Of a stretch of 64,000 nt of DNA, positions 13,378-25,098 are shown one piece after another. Origin of the DNA: Nymphaea colorata (taxonomy: Eukaryota; Streptophyta; Magnoliopsida; Nymphaeales; Nymphaeaceae); the NCBI RefSeq assembly GCF_008831285.2, contig NC_045139.1, positions 2,054,704 through 2,118,703 on the forward strand. Reading direction: 5' to 3'. The notes below the pieces were generated by a model, which was not told the origin of the DNA, did no database searches, and was given only the letters and a program-made list of their open reading frames with translations. The position numbers were made by a program, and so were the translations under genes. Position 1 is the first letter of the stretch. Every line of letters begins with the position of its first letter.

Positions 13378-13612
13378 TCAAGAGGGTAGCGTAGTTGGCA
13401 CATTTTCATTTTGATTCCCGTGGGCGCTATTTTCTTAAATAATTAAAAAATGGTGTGCACTTCACGTGGGTACTATTCTCTTGAGCCATTAAAAAATGGC
13501 GTGCACTTCTAAAGTGGTCTCCTGCCCACCCAATGTTCCATGCACCATAAAGTGGTCACCTGCCCACCCAATCTTCGACGCAGCTAGGACCCATAGCTAC
13601 GGAGAACGGGGA
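13378..13612 (+). mobile_element. Old SINE-like copy with internal tandem repeats
   Basis: The 5' part contains TAGCGTAGTTGG, which fits the RNA polymerase III box A consensus, followed by TTTTGATTCCCGTGGGCGCT, matching the same region of the SINE at 27297-27540. Both also share a CGACGCAGCT word further on. Two internal tandem duplications are visible: about 45 bases (13419-13508, each ending GTGCACTTC) and about 36 bases (13510-13580, each with CCTGCCCACCCAAT). No clear target-site duplication. Confidence 0.5.
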
Positions 13613-16374
13613 AAACCTTGAAACTTCATGGGAGTAGTGGGGATAACACTCTCACCCAAAAATCAAGGCTACCATGAGACATAATCCTTTCATTTCTTTT
13701 GTCTCCATTACAACATTTGTTTTCCCGCAGCAAAAATTTGGGAATTTATAGAGCAACTGGTTTTGAAGGATTCTAGTCGTATGAGGAGAAAGACTACCAG
13801 CTACAGATGGTTCTTGTAAAAACCAGATATTGTGCTGCAATGGACTCAACGATAGCTCTTCTAGCTACTTCATCTGTTCGCGAAAAGACATCTCATTCCT
13901 TCCCAATAAAATTATAAATTTTCTTTAATTTAAATAAAAAATAAGCTAGAAAATTTTGGTTAAAAGAACACTAATCAAGCCTCATAAATAAAACGCCTAG
14001 TGGATAGTGGGACTCCTAGTAGGCAGTCTGTATTGAACCAACGAGAGAAAGTTGCATGCCCCGTGCACAAGGTACGCAGTAGTAAAGGAGGAAAAGATAT
14101 TTTGGTAATTTGTTAGAAAGAAATGTTTTTTATAGTCTTTTTAATTTTTTTAATTTTCATTTTTGGATTCACAAAAAATATTTTTTCAGTTCACACTAAA
14201 GGTATTTTAGTCATTTACCTAATTAACAGCGAAAATTAATGCACCAATATAGTGTATAAACCTGGTTAGAATAAACCTATATTGAGGTGATTATTTCATG
14301 ATAAATGTAAACTTACCAGAATACCCCTGGGCATTAAGAAAGGGGAGACACCTCTACAAGGATGAAAATGGGAGTCAGAAAAATGAAATGTCGAAAAATA
14401 ATTTTTATAAAATCGCCAAAATATCTTTGATCCTTTTTTTCCCCTCTACATTGGTTACATGCACACTTGGCTCTACAATTGATAAGTTAAAAAAAATCAT
14501 GAATTTAGAATCATTGTTTTTCAAGTTTATGGACCTCTAGTAAGAGGAGAAGGATGATATGACGATCTAAATCCACATATTTAATGACGCAAGGAATACA
14601 AATTTATTTTGTAATTCATGCATCATCCAATTAAATGATAAAAGATCTTTCTAAAAATTAAATAATAAATATGAAACCTGTGGCATCGAAAATCGCCAAG
14701 ATCTGTTTGATAACTGAGGTAATCAAACACCCCTTAAAAGTGCATGAGTATCTCTTTCCGAGGCAACAAGAAAAGGCTAATCTTTTTCTGTTGGAACGTC
14801 AATGAATCAGATTCAAATTAGATATGTCCTCTAGTAACATTTTGTTTGAGAGATGTACGAATTATATTTTGAATTTGTAATCTTCTCATCTTAACATGCA
14901 TGGATCTCAAGTCAATGCCCTCCATTCCCTTTCATGAAATTTAATTGCTAAAACGGCATACTCGTAAGATTAGACCATGAGATCTAAGATTCAGGACAAT
15001 CAAACTGTTGAATGTACGTGGAATGTCTAGGATCAAATATTGAAGTTAGAAATGTTTCTAATGTAGGTTCACAGCATAAGGATGATCATACCCACGTAAT
15101 GGCATGGTTTTGGCAATAAACTTGGTCAATGAAGCACCTGTATTTGGTTTTCTTTTTGGTAGGAGCTGGATTTAATGAGACTTTTACCTGGTTAAGCCAA
15201 TAAAGGTGCATCACTAGCGTTGAGCACTTGCCTTTTTTAACTTGAAAGCTTGAAGTACAATCTCCCAGTCAGGTGTAGATTGAGTTCCTGTCATTAAGTG
15301 CCAATGTTTCACCAACATGCTTTAGATTTATAAACTGCACATTTGACACACAATATACATTAACTGACCAAATTTGTTCTTCAAGTGTAGCAAATTAAAC
15401 CCCTATGATCACATCAATACTGTACCATACCCCTAGATTCCAAATTCCTACTAGTAGTTGATGAAATTCTCTGTGTTGGCTCTTCTAATTAAAGATGCCT
15501 ACAAAGAAAAACTTGCTATTTTCCTAAGATTGTAGGGACCCTCAATAGGTCATTTCTACACCATCTGTAGCTGCCACTTATAGAAGGAAAGCGACCTGTC
15601 ACATGGATCAAGATAATTGATATGGACATGGATGAGTAATACTTTGAATATGTAACTAGCTGCTGTATATGCAATGAAACTAAGGAATGCAGTTCAGACT
15701 TTAAGATGAAGAAGATACAATCGTGCAAAACTGAGGATCAGATGCATTGCATATTGTGCCATGCAATGCAGCTCCCTGTGCAGGCATGTTTCATATCCCT
15801 TGTCATCGAGATTTTTATCAATATCTGCCTGCATTGAAATGAAATCTCTTGATTGAGATTCATAGCTTACAAGTACCTTAGATAATTTTGGGCATCTATG
15901 AAGTGAGAAGATTTAGATTGGTCAGCTTGATTTTGAACCACTTACCCTTCCTTAATGAAGCTGGTAATAACTTGTTCGATGCCCAATCAGATGAAAAAAC
16001 CCCCTCATATAGACAAAGAAAGTGAGTGAGAAGACTCCGCCTACCAAAAATAAAAAAAATGTAAATCACCTTCTGAATGAGACCCAACTGGCTGATTTGA
16101 GCTCCTTTGAGAGGGCAGAACATGCAGCTTCTTCTTCGGGTCTAAACAAGTTTTGCTACTAAAACATCAAAGTTGGTAATATAAAATAGGAAGACAATCA
16201 TCAACTTGTCTCTTTAATAGTAAAATGCATATCTTCTATTGGCATAGATCAATTTGAAAATTATTTTTTCACCGGAAGAAAGAAGCAAAGAAACAGTTCT
16301 TCACAATAATGGCTTGGTTCATTGTCTGGTGGCATCTTTAATATTCTTCCTAGCCCCCAAGTGCCATTCTGTAC

Positions 16375-16375
16375 A

Positions 16376-16414
<39 letters not shown>
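16375..16414 (+). repeat. Compound (CT)n(CA)n microsatellite
   Basis: A CT run passes directly into a CA run, about 1.2 kb upstream of the INO start codon. Confidence 0.9.
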
Positions 16415-16415
<1 letters not shown>

Positions 16416-17139
16416 GCATATGCATTACGCATACAAATGCAAGCTTTAATATTTACTGCACTTGGGGGGTTTCCATTTGACAGTAAAACAGGTGGAGCAG
16501 TACGTAAAAAGTGAAAATGGGTAAATGCATGTGCAAGTGAGTGTGGTTGCTGTGCATGAAATGCTCTTTGTGGTGAGGGAATCTAAGAAGGGAGACAAAG
16601 TGTCTTGAGATTGGTCAATTATTTGGCACTCTGCAGGAAAGACAAACACAAATGGCAGGTGAGCCAAGAATAGATTTCATTTCTTTCTTCCCTTAGTGCT
16701 TCTAGTAACTTCCCCTTCTCTCCTAAAGGAAAACTGATCTGACCTTCCGTCTCCTTCTGTCTCTGTCTCTTCACCTGGTTCAATGAGAAATACCTCTCTC
16801 CACGGAGCAGAGTTGCCCTGTTGATTAGTGCCAGGATCACTTGGGATTTAGAGAGATGCAGATGCTTTATTTGCTTGAGAATAACAAATTACAGTCTGTT
16901 TATGGTTTACACTTTTGCGTACTGTGTATTTATGCTATAAATGACAAAACTGGACTAATATTTATTTCTCTGTGTGAGTGCATAAGTGTAGACTGAGAAA
17001 ATGGGTGCTTTATTTGTTGCAGAGAATGTACTGTTCTTTTTCTCCTTTGAAATTTGAGGATATTGAATAGCTGGTAATGTACGTGCTTATAACTTCATAA
17101 TAGTGCATAACACTGGCTTTGTTTTATGAAGAGCTAAAT

Positions 17140-17151
17140 GAGAGAGAGAGG
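17140..17151 (+). promoter_or_regulatory. GA repeat in the INO promoter, candidate BPC site
   Basis: A GAGAGAGAGAG run lies about 420 bases before the INO ATG. BASIC PENTACYSTEINE proteins bind GA repeats and have been connected with the Arabidopsis INO promoter. Function here is inferred from that. Confidence 0.3.
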
Positions 17152-17470
17152 GAAGGAGCTCGGCTGTCAGTGGAGTTAATAATGAGAAAATAACCAGTGA
17201 AACAAGAGCAATACTGTCTCTTTTTTCTCATAAGAGCTGACCTCCCAATCCAGGCACATTTTTAGTGACTGAGGCTACTTTTGGAAACTTAACATTGGAA
17301 GATAGCCCCCCGGCTTATGTGGGGAACATGCACTGTCACTTTTGGCAACTGATCTCCAACTCATTCACGCCACTTCAAGTCCCACAGTTGCCCCAAATAC
17401 CAAGCAAATGACTATCTTGTCCTTCATCGCCTCTAATGGCCAAAATAGCCCTCCACATCACAACTTCATC

Positions 17471-17477
17471 TATATAT
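17471..17477 (+). promoter_or_regulatory. Candidate TATA box of INO
   Basis: TATATAT lies 97 bases before the ATG at 17574, a normal distance for a plant core promoter with a short leader. Confidence 0.45.
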
Positions 17478-17573
17478 TCCTCCCTTCCTGATACAAGCTA
17501 TCCATGTGCTCACTAAAAAGAAACAGAACTTCTCAAAACTTCTGTAGCTTGTGTGCCATTCTTCTACCAAGCT

Positions 17574-18403
17574 ATGTCTCAACTTCTTGATCTTACAGAG
17601 CAACTCTGCTATGTGCAGTGCAGTTTCTGTGATACCATCTTGCTGGTTCTCTCTCTCTCTCTCTCTCTCTCCACCCCACGGAACTTTTCTTTCCCATGGA
17701 ACTCCCCAAATAGATGACGGTGTTTTTATGCCGTTTGTGCAGGTAAGTGTCCCTTGCAGTAGCTTGCTGAAAGTGGTGCCTGTCAGATGTGGCCATTGTA
17801 GCAACCTCTTTTCAGTCAACATGCTGAAGGCTTCTTTTCTTCCACTTCAGCTTCTTGCTTCAATCAACAATGAGGTATCACCGAAATCTCCATAACTCTC
17901 TTCAGCAATGATTTCTTCGTCTGGATAAGGCAACAGTGTTCGACTTTGTCACATCAATCAACATATTTTGCAATGCTATTCCATGCCTGTTTGAATGTTA
18001 AACTTCTCTGTGAAGTGTGAACAAATGAAGAATTTCGGTTTCATGTCTGCAGACAAAGCAGGAAAATTTCCAAAATGCGCCTGCGAAGATTGGAGATACA
18101 TCCTTCATGGAATCATTCTGTGAGGAAGAAAGAAAACCTGCATTTACTGTAAATAAACGTAAGCTAATTGCAAATAACATCAAAGAAGAGAGAAAAGTAT
18201 TAGTTCAAGATTCCTTAATACGTACCTTTTTACTATTTCCTTCCTAATTCATACGTACTTTTTAACTGTTTTCTTCTTTATCTGATATCAATGCAGCTCC
18301 AGAGAAGAGACACAGAGCTCCTTCTGCTTACAACCGGTTCATAAAGTAACAGTTCCATTACTCCTTGCCTATTTAGGAACATATTAATACATTAAGCACA
18401 TGA

Positions 18404-18456
<53 letters not shown>

Positions 18457-19604
18457 AGAGTGACTAAATATGGTGACAAAGGCACTAAAACCTATTAACA
18501 AACTTCAGTTTCTGATGGTTCATCTGATGTTTCTAAGGAAAGGGAACGACTAGATTTGTAAGAACGCTAACGTATGCATGTGATCCAACTTAAATATGTC
18601 TCCGTTGGGCAAATCTTCCTTTTATGTATTACGATCAGATATGTGTTATAATCCATTAATTTAGCTGAGCACCACCATTATGTTCAACGCGAAGAGAAAC
18701 ACATCGTGCCCATGATTCAATTGTCATGTGGAAGACATGCTTGACACGTGTCCAATCCCCCACACATGCCCTTGTAACAGGTTTATGCGCATGCGACTAT
18801 AGTCGTGTATAAATGCAACATCAGATTCCAGGCGTGTATACATGCGCATCCATAATATATGTAGACATGAATGAGCATGCAAATGCATGTCAACATGCAT
18901 GCAACACATACCATTACATACATATCCATACACAAATACACACGCAATGCTGCATGTGTTAGATGTAAATGCATATGCATTTACCTATATATTGCCTGCA
19001 GTACACATGCACGATCACTCTAGTCATATATGATCCAACAAAATCTTTTCTGAAAACCTATGCAGAAGCACCTATTAAATCTGAATATTTTCCAGCTGTT
19101 TGGATTTGATTTGTCTATGTACAGTATTAACCTATATACGTGGCTGATTCTATAATAAGTTTCTGCACTCTAATTCTTTCAGCATTTTTTTTTGTACTTA
19201 CGATCACCAAAATCTAAAACTCTCAGCCATGCGAATGCAAGTGGCTGAAATGGATTAGCTAACAAAGGTCTAAATTCTCAGGGAAGAGATCCAGAGGCTC
19301 AAGACCAGTGAGCCAAGCATCAGCCACAGGGAGGCATTCAGCACTGCCGCTAAAAATGTGAGCCGAATTCTAAGGCAATAAGGAGAATCCAATGTATATT
19401 ACTGCTAGTTTTTAGCCACAGTTCTGATGTTTCTGTTCTTGCTTGAGTTATATGGTGCAGTGGGCACATTTACCTCGAATTCAGCATAAACCAGATGCGG
19501 AAAGTGGCAGCCAGAGACAGAGCAACAAAGGCAAAGACAAGCATGTTGACCGCGAGGTGGTACAACACCAACCTCCAAACTTCAGAAATTTCTCCTGTAA
19601 ATAG
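17574..19604 (+). CDS. INO: YABBY transcription factor INNER NO OUTER
   Basis: Six exons join in frame: 17574-17645, 17743-17874, 18053-18158, 18297-18345, 19282-19357 and 19461-19604. They encode 192 residues. The N-terminal C2C2 zinc finger uses Cys16, Cys19, Cys40 and Cys43 (YVQCSFCDT and VRCGHCSNL). The HMG-like YABBY domain spans about 104-150 ([20 protein letters not shown], then [14 protein letters not shown]). INO assignment rests on LLVSVP after the first finger pair, [12 protein letters not shown] after it, and the NKPPEKR junction, all features of INO rather than CRC or the vegetative YABBYs. INO directs outer-integument growth in ovules in Arabidopsis; that is family knowledge. 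Intron 1 is only 97 bases and carries a CT microsatellite. Exon 2 starts with GTAAGT straight after its acceptor. No truncation or lesion seen. Confidence 0.93.
17649..17672 (+). repeat. (CT)n microsatellite in INO intron 1
   Basis: CT run inside the 97-base first intron, starting a few bases after the donor. Confidence 0.9.
18403..18453 (+). repeat. (CT)n(TA)n microsatellite in INO intron 4
   Basis: A CT run followed directly by a TA run, about 60 bases after the exon 4 donor. Confidence 0.9.
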
Positions 19605-22600
19605 AAGTATACATTTATTTTAAGCTCTTAGATTTCTATACTTGTCATGTTAAACATTTAGTATGTGGACCATATAGTCTTCGAGGCTTTAATGCACGTC
19701 ACACTGTGAGTAGGACGAGCACCCCTCCTCCGGTCTGCAGGTGAGCACGGCCACATGCAAGCGAGGAATGGTAGGACAGAACACTTAACGCGGTGTTCTG
19801 TTTCTCGAATCAAACGCCCTCTTTGAGTTCATCACATGAATTCTCAAACAGGGCACCCAGGCTTTGAGCAAGCTGTCTGGTCTCAAGATATCTTGTTTTA
19901 TCCTATATTTAGGGACCAAGAAATTTTCCTTCTATTTTGGAAGTTCCCTACATTTGTCCAAGTCTATTTTTAGCTGTATGTAGAGTTGCATATTGAAAAA
20001 AAAAAAGAAAAAAGAAAAAAAGATGTTGCAGTTATCTAGATATTTAATTGTTATAGCGGCTATTTTTCTTGTACAATCCGCAACTATGTAGTATATATTC
20101 ATATTGCACCTGCTAACAAAAAGATTTCTGCTTTTCCTTTCTATGGCAAGCTGGATCAGGCAAATTCTTACCAGAATATCTATGTTAGTGGAAAAATCAA
20201 GCATCTCCGGTTTCCAACTCATGAAATTTTCAAACTAAATGCCTTAATTAAATCCGACTTTTTAGGCATTAAGCTCTTGATCATCTTTAACTTAAACCTT
20301 CTAACGTCGATCAACACCTAGACAAGTGCACGAACTGAGCTTATGAAATCTAAATATTACACTGGGGTGTAGAAAATTTTAACTTCTTTCTTCTTCTTTT
20401 TTTTTGTGCAATTAAATTGGTTTGTGCAAAAAACCTTCTGTCAACTGATCAACATAGAATTTAGAGAGGCCTTATTTTGATAGGATAAAAAATATGGTCC
20501 AGGTATTTTTGAAAATTTTGTTCAAAAATTTTCTGAACTATAAAATTCTCATCTTGGTAGTCTCCTACGAACCAACTAAGGCTTTCAATGATTATCACAT
20601 TGGTTTTTCGTGGCGCTAACTCCTGCCTTTTGCTCAATTTCAGGATAAAGAAGGAAACCAAAATTTCCAGCAGAGAAAGGTGTCGCAATCCTTCTTTACG
20701 GAAATACCCTCCCAATGAAGCTTAAATTACTAAAGTTCTCACTGAGTGTAGGTCTAATGATCAGAGAAGGGGGGTAAAAGCTTCAGGAATATAAAGGATC
20801 TCTGGTTTTCAGTCTTTTCCACAGATTCGTGATCAGTTGGAGCAAAATACCCTTCTTTTGCTCATCTCTTTAGAACAAAGTCTCTTAGGGTTTTTCATTA
20901 GCTAGAAAATCAAGCAGTGTCACCATTTTGTAGTGATCTGAAGGAGTACCACTGCTGTTTATCTTTTCTTTTAGTTGTTTTGGTGATTTGGGGTCTCAGT
21001 TAGTTTAAGAATGGTGAAACTTGTCCTTCTTAACATTCAAAATGATGAAAGCAACTTCCATTCCTATCTCTGATGAAGATCAACAGTAAGATTTGGCAAC
21101 TTAATTAATTTGTGAAGTTTCAGCATTAAGTTTATGCAGCTTCCCCAACACGCGGAAGGTTATTTAGAATAAACCATGCGAGCGAAAGTTTACATCAAGA
21201 GACGACAGGATGAAAGTTGGTAATCTTACTTTAGCTTTTGGTAACCCACTTTAGAATGTTGACCAATATAAGACTTGCATTGGCCAAGTCAGCCTACATT
21301 CTCCCCTGTGGCTCCGTATTGGCCGATATATTGATAAAATAATAAATATCAGTAATAAATAGTTATATTTTTATTTTTATTTGATTTGTTGTGGTTGATG
21401 CAGCCCAATACAGACCAAAGTATGGATGGAAACTGATGTATGTATACAACTTAGTTGGACTTAATTAACATGCCTTTGAAATGAAGTAGGTCAAGAGTTC
21501 AATATCTAAGATGCATCCTTGTGGGCATGGTCAAGTAGCGGGAGACATATAAAAATGCCTTCAAGCTTAAGGAAAATAATTTAGCTTAGATCCCAAGATC
21601 AGTTGTACTCTCCCGAGGAGCATAATGTAGCTGGTCAGGCTGGTGGGCTGGTGAAAGTTCAGTCATCAGTTCAACTCTATAGGTACTACCCTTCTGGATT
21701 AAAAACAATGACATTCTCGCATTAAAGAGAGTAACCATAAGTACATTCAGGTTCTAACTCAGCCTTAGACCTTACTGAAGAAAGGGGTACATCAAGGTTC
21801 CAACTCAGCCTTGGACCCTAGTGGACAAGGGGGTACCACCTTCACCCTCTTCAAGGTATCTTCCCCGGCCCCTCTTACTTTGAAACTCTTCCAAAGTAAA
21901 CGGAGAGGCATTAAACATCAAACGTGAGTTCAATAAGAGGGTTTACTTTTGTCTTCATACCGAATCAGTCGACTGCTACTCCATTCCCAGCGCTCTACTC
22001 ATAAATTACAAGGGATTAGTGATCGATTTAGCGAAGACTATTAGAAAGAGCCCAAGGCTATTTCATCTGACAAAAGTAAGAAACCTTCTACCATTAATTT
22101 TTGCGCCATAGAGCAAACTATATTTTTTCTTTTCAAACAATACCAATCTCTGGTATGTGTATGTGAGTGCAGAAATTAGGGTAAGATTTATTATGAATAA
22201 GAATTGTGCCCTGGCACAATCCATTATGACTCAAGCAACTCATTGTATAGCTCAATGGCCATTGACTCACTTAACATGAACAAGAGTTGTGAAAAACACA
22301 CCAAGTTACCGGTAAGATGCATTTCTTGTTGTGAACTCAAAGTTGGGATATATATAGTCTCTGTATACATATATGGGACACCAAACATTTTATTGACAAA
22401 AAGCCTAAAGTGTACTCATCTCATCAACTGATAGAGGACCAACCAAGAAATTCTAGTTGTATTAATAAAAATTAAATTATAGAGACATCATTTGGTTCTG
22501 GATTCAGATCCAATTATGTTAAAATCTTGCTCAACCCATTCAAAGGAACCTGCTGCCCTATAGTATGATCATGTAAGATGAATAATGTCTTTGTGCAATT

Positions 22601-25098
22601 AAAGGCAGGAGCTTGGCTGCAGTCACTGGTCCCATGCAGAGAGATCCAGAGTTAGTGGGGGCCTTCAAATGTGATAAGGAGACCTTTCTCCTTGTACTCT
22701 TCAAAAAATAAATTAATGGCAACTGCATAACGTTTACCTTCCAATGACAAAAATACCCCTTCCGACTTTCGATGTGGTTCCAGTGAAATGTCTGAAATGC
22801 CCTTGCAAGATTTTGAAGCATGTTGTTGAAAGGTCTTCCCACTGGAATGAAGGTAGAACGATTATGTATCACTTTTTTAAAATTCCACTTATGCTTAGTC
22901 ATTAATGTGATCCTTGTTAGGCTAAAGATTCAAAAGACAAAATTAGTTCAAAATTTGTAGGACACAGAGTGTTCTCTATTATAAGTCTAACCAAAATGAT
23001 CCATGAACATCTTTTTGGTTCATAAACTATGAAAATCACAAATGCATGCATGCTCACAGTGTTCAAGACTTACCAAGAATTTATTTTTAAAGTTAGCTTG
23101 TGAGTTAGGTTAATTGGTTATGGATTGAAAAAGATTGCTAAATGTTTTTGTAAGAATAGGTGGATAGTTATATAAAGAATAACTACAAGAACTTCAAAGA
23201 AATTTTTAAGAGTAAGTAGTGTTTTATACATGGCACCCTGTTCATACATCAGACCCTGTATCAGCCAATGAATCGAATCGATTTGACACCGATCCTATCA
23301 GAATCAACTAATTCACGGCAATCTATACAATATTATGTATAGCCATGGTATTGAGATCTTGATGTTTTCTAGCTTAAAATCTTTTAAACTGACCCACATA
23401 ACCAAGTGACTAAGGGCTTTATATGGCATGATTGTGCAGGTTTAGCCTTTTCTCAGATGGTTCTTTTTGCATAAGCAAGGAAATTCATACCCCACTTATC
23501 ATATTATTAGCACCTCCAATATATATATATATACACGCACATATTTTCCTGGCGTCTATTAAGTTGCAACAGATGAGGATGAATTATGCCGAGAGGGTCT
23601 TAAGAGCGATCGATCTCCTGAATTTCCATGTCCGTGTACTGATCCACAAAATTCATACGTGACAATATCGCTTCAAGCAAATCACCGTGAAGGACCGATT
23701 TGTGACGCATTAGATTGTCCTTCAAGTAATGAATCCAATATCCATGCAAATTTTTTTGAAAAATGTAAACAATAGACTGCTTATTTGAAATAATCTGCAA
23801 TTATGAACATATGGGTACAAACTTAGTATATGAAAATTGGGGAATAAAGGATCAGCTCTTTGTCTAAGTATCTTCTCTAGAATAATCTAAGTTATATGTC
23901 AAGGAAAATATCCAACCCCATATCGCTATAGATAACGAAAGATGCCGGTGTCCATTGATTTATCTTTCTGCAATTACTTAACGACCTGATTTGTTTCCAG
24001 GATTGAGACTAAGAATCCATTTAATTAAATGCACTAGTATGGTGACAACCATTGAAAAGGTCAACAAAAAGACAGAAAACTTCGTTCTCATTAACATAGT
24101 CAACAAACTGTATATATATATACATATACATATAGGCACTGCCTTATTGAGAAATCAACGCTACTATTTTTTGCTTATAGCGCGAGCATCTTCACCTTCC
24201 GAACCTCCATCTTCTATGAAGTGCCTTGCCTGAGAGGTACATAACAACAAGAAAGTTAACATCATACATAGAACATTATTAGTTTTCTGATCTAAATAGA
24301 TAGAAATAAGAGAAACAAATATATATGACCTCCTACAATATTATTTCAATAAATATTTAACGGTGTTATGATTGTTAGGTGAGATATATCGACTACCAAC
24401 TAACCTTTAATATAATAAGAAGTAAGAACCATCATTTACTATTGATTAAAGTTAGACTATGTTGAAATATAATACTGAATGTAAATTTTGTAAAGTCCGC
24501 CGACACGACGTGATACGGCAAAGGATGATTCAGAATGTGAAGAAAATGAAGGAACGCGATTGGACCTTCCAGCTTTTAGAATGTGACAGGACATCCATTA
24601 TTGGATGTACTGATAAAGGGAGGAACCGTGCGATGAACTTGGAATGAGAGATGGAGAAAAGGCCAAGACGTCCATTGTCCAGCATTCATGAGTATATGCA
24701 GAGAGACAGAGGAAGTAATGGGGCCTTTCTTTGATCATGTACATTGTGAAGGGAGGCAGCGTCGTACAATGGCTGCCTACGTTAACTTTTTCTGTGGAAC
24801 TTAAAGTTGGTCTTCTGTTTTCTCTTCCTCTCTCTTAGAAAAGGGGAGAGAGGGAGATTACAGAAGGCCAACTGAAAGTTCGATTCCAAGTCTGTGTGTT
24901 CGCTCGCGTGTGAGAGAGGGAGAGAGACCATCGGACATGATGAATTACAGAGGACGAGACATGCTTCATGATGAATGCGGCATGATTTAGGACAGCTCTT
25001 TCTCTTCTTTCGGCCTTCTCCTCCTGCTTTATTTGTTATACTATAGATCAATAAGGTGCTCGAAATTATGCGTCTTACCAAGCAATTAAAAACTTTGT
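19605..25098. other. Intergenic region between INO and the protein 1589 gene
   Basis: No gene recognised in 5.5 kb. A degraded SINE-like head lies at 21612-21695. Open frames of 60-114 codons at 20461-20715, 22558-22902, 23600-23800 and 24459-24647 show no domain or splice-linked partner. A short TA run lies at about 23521-23532. Confidence 0.55.
21612..21695 (+). mobile_element. Degraded SINE-like head
   Basis: GAGGAGCATAATGTAGCTGG aligns with GAGGGGCATAGCGTAGCTGG of the SINE at 27297. About 30 bases later CAGTTCAACTC resembles box B. The element body is not recognisable and no target duplication was found. Confidence 0.4.

Larger units (their letters stand above)
13613..17470. other. Intergenic region upstream of INO
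   Basis: No coding sequence recognised. It holds a compound CT/CA microsatellite at about 16375-16414 and a GA run at 17140-17151. The proximal part is the presumed INO promoter. Confidence 0.5.
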
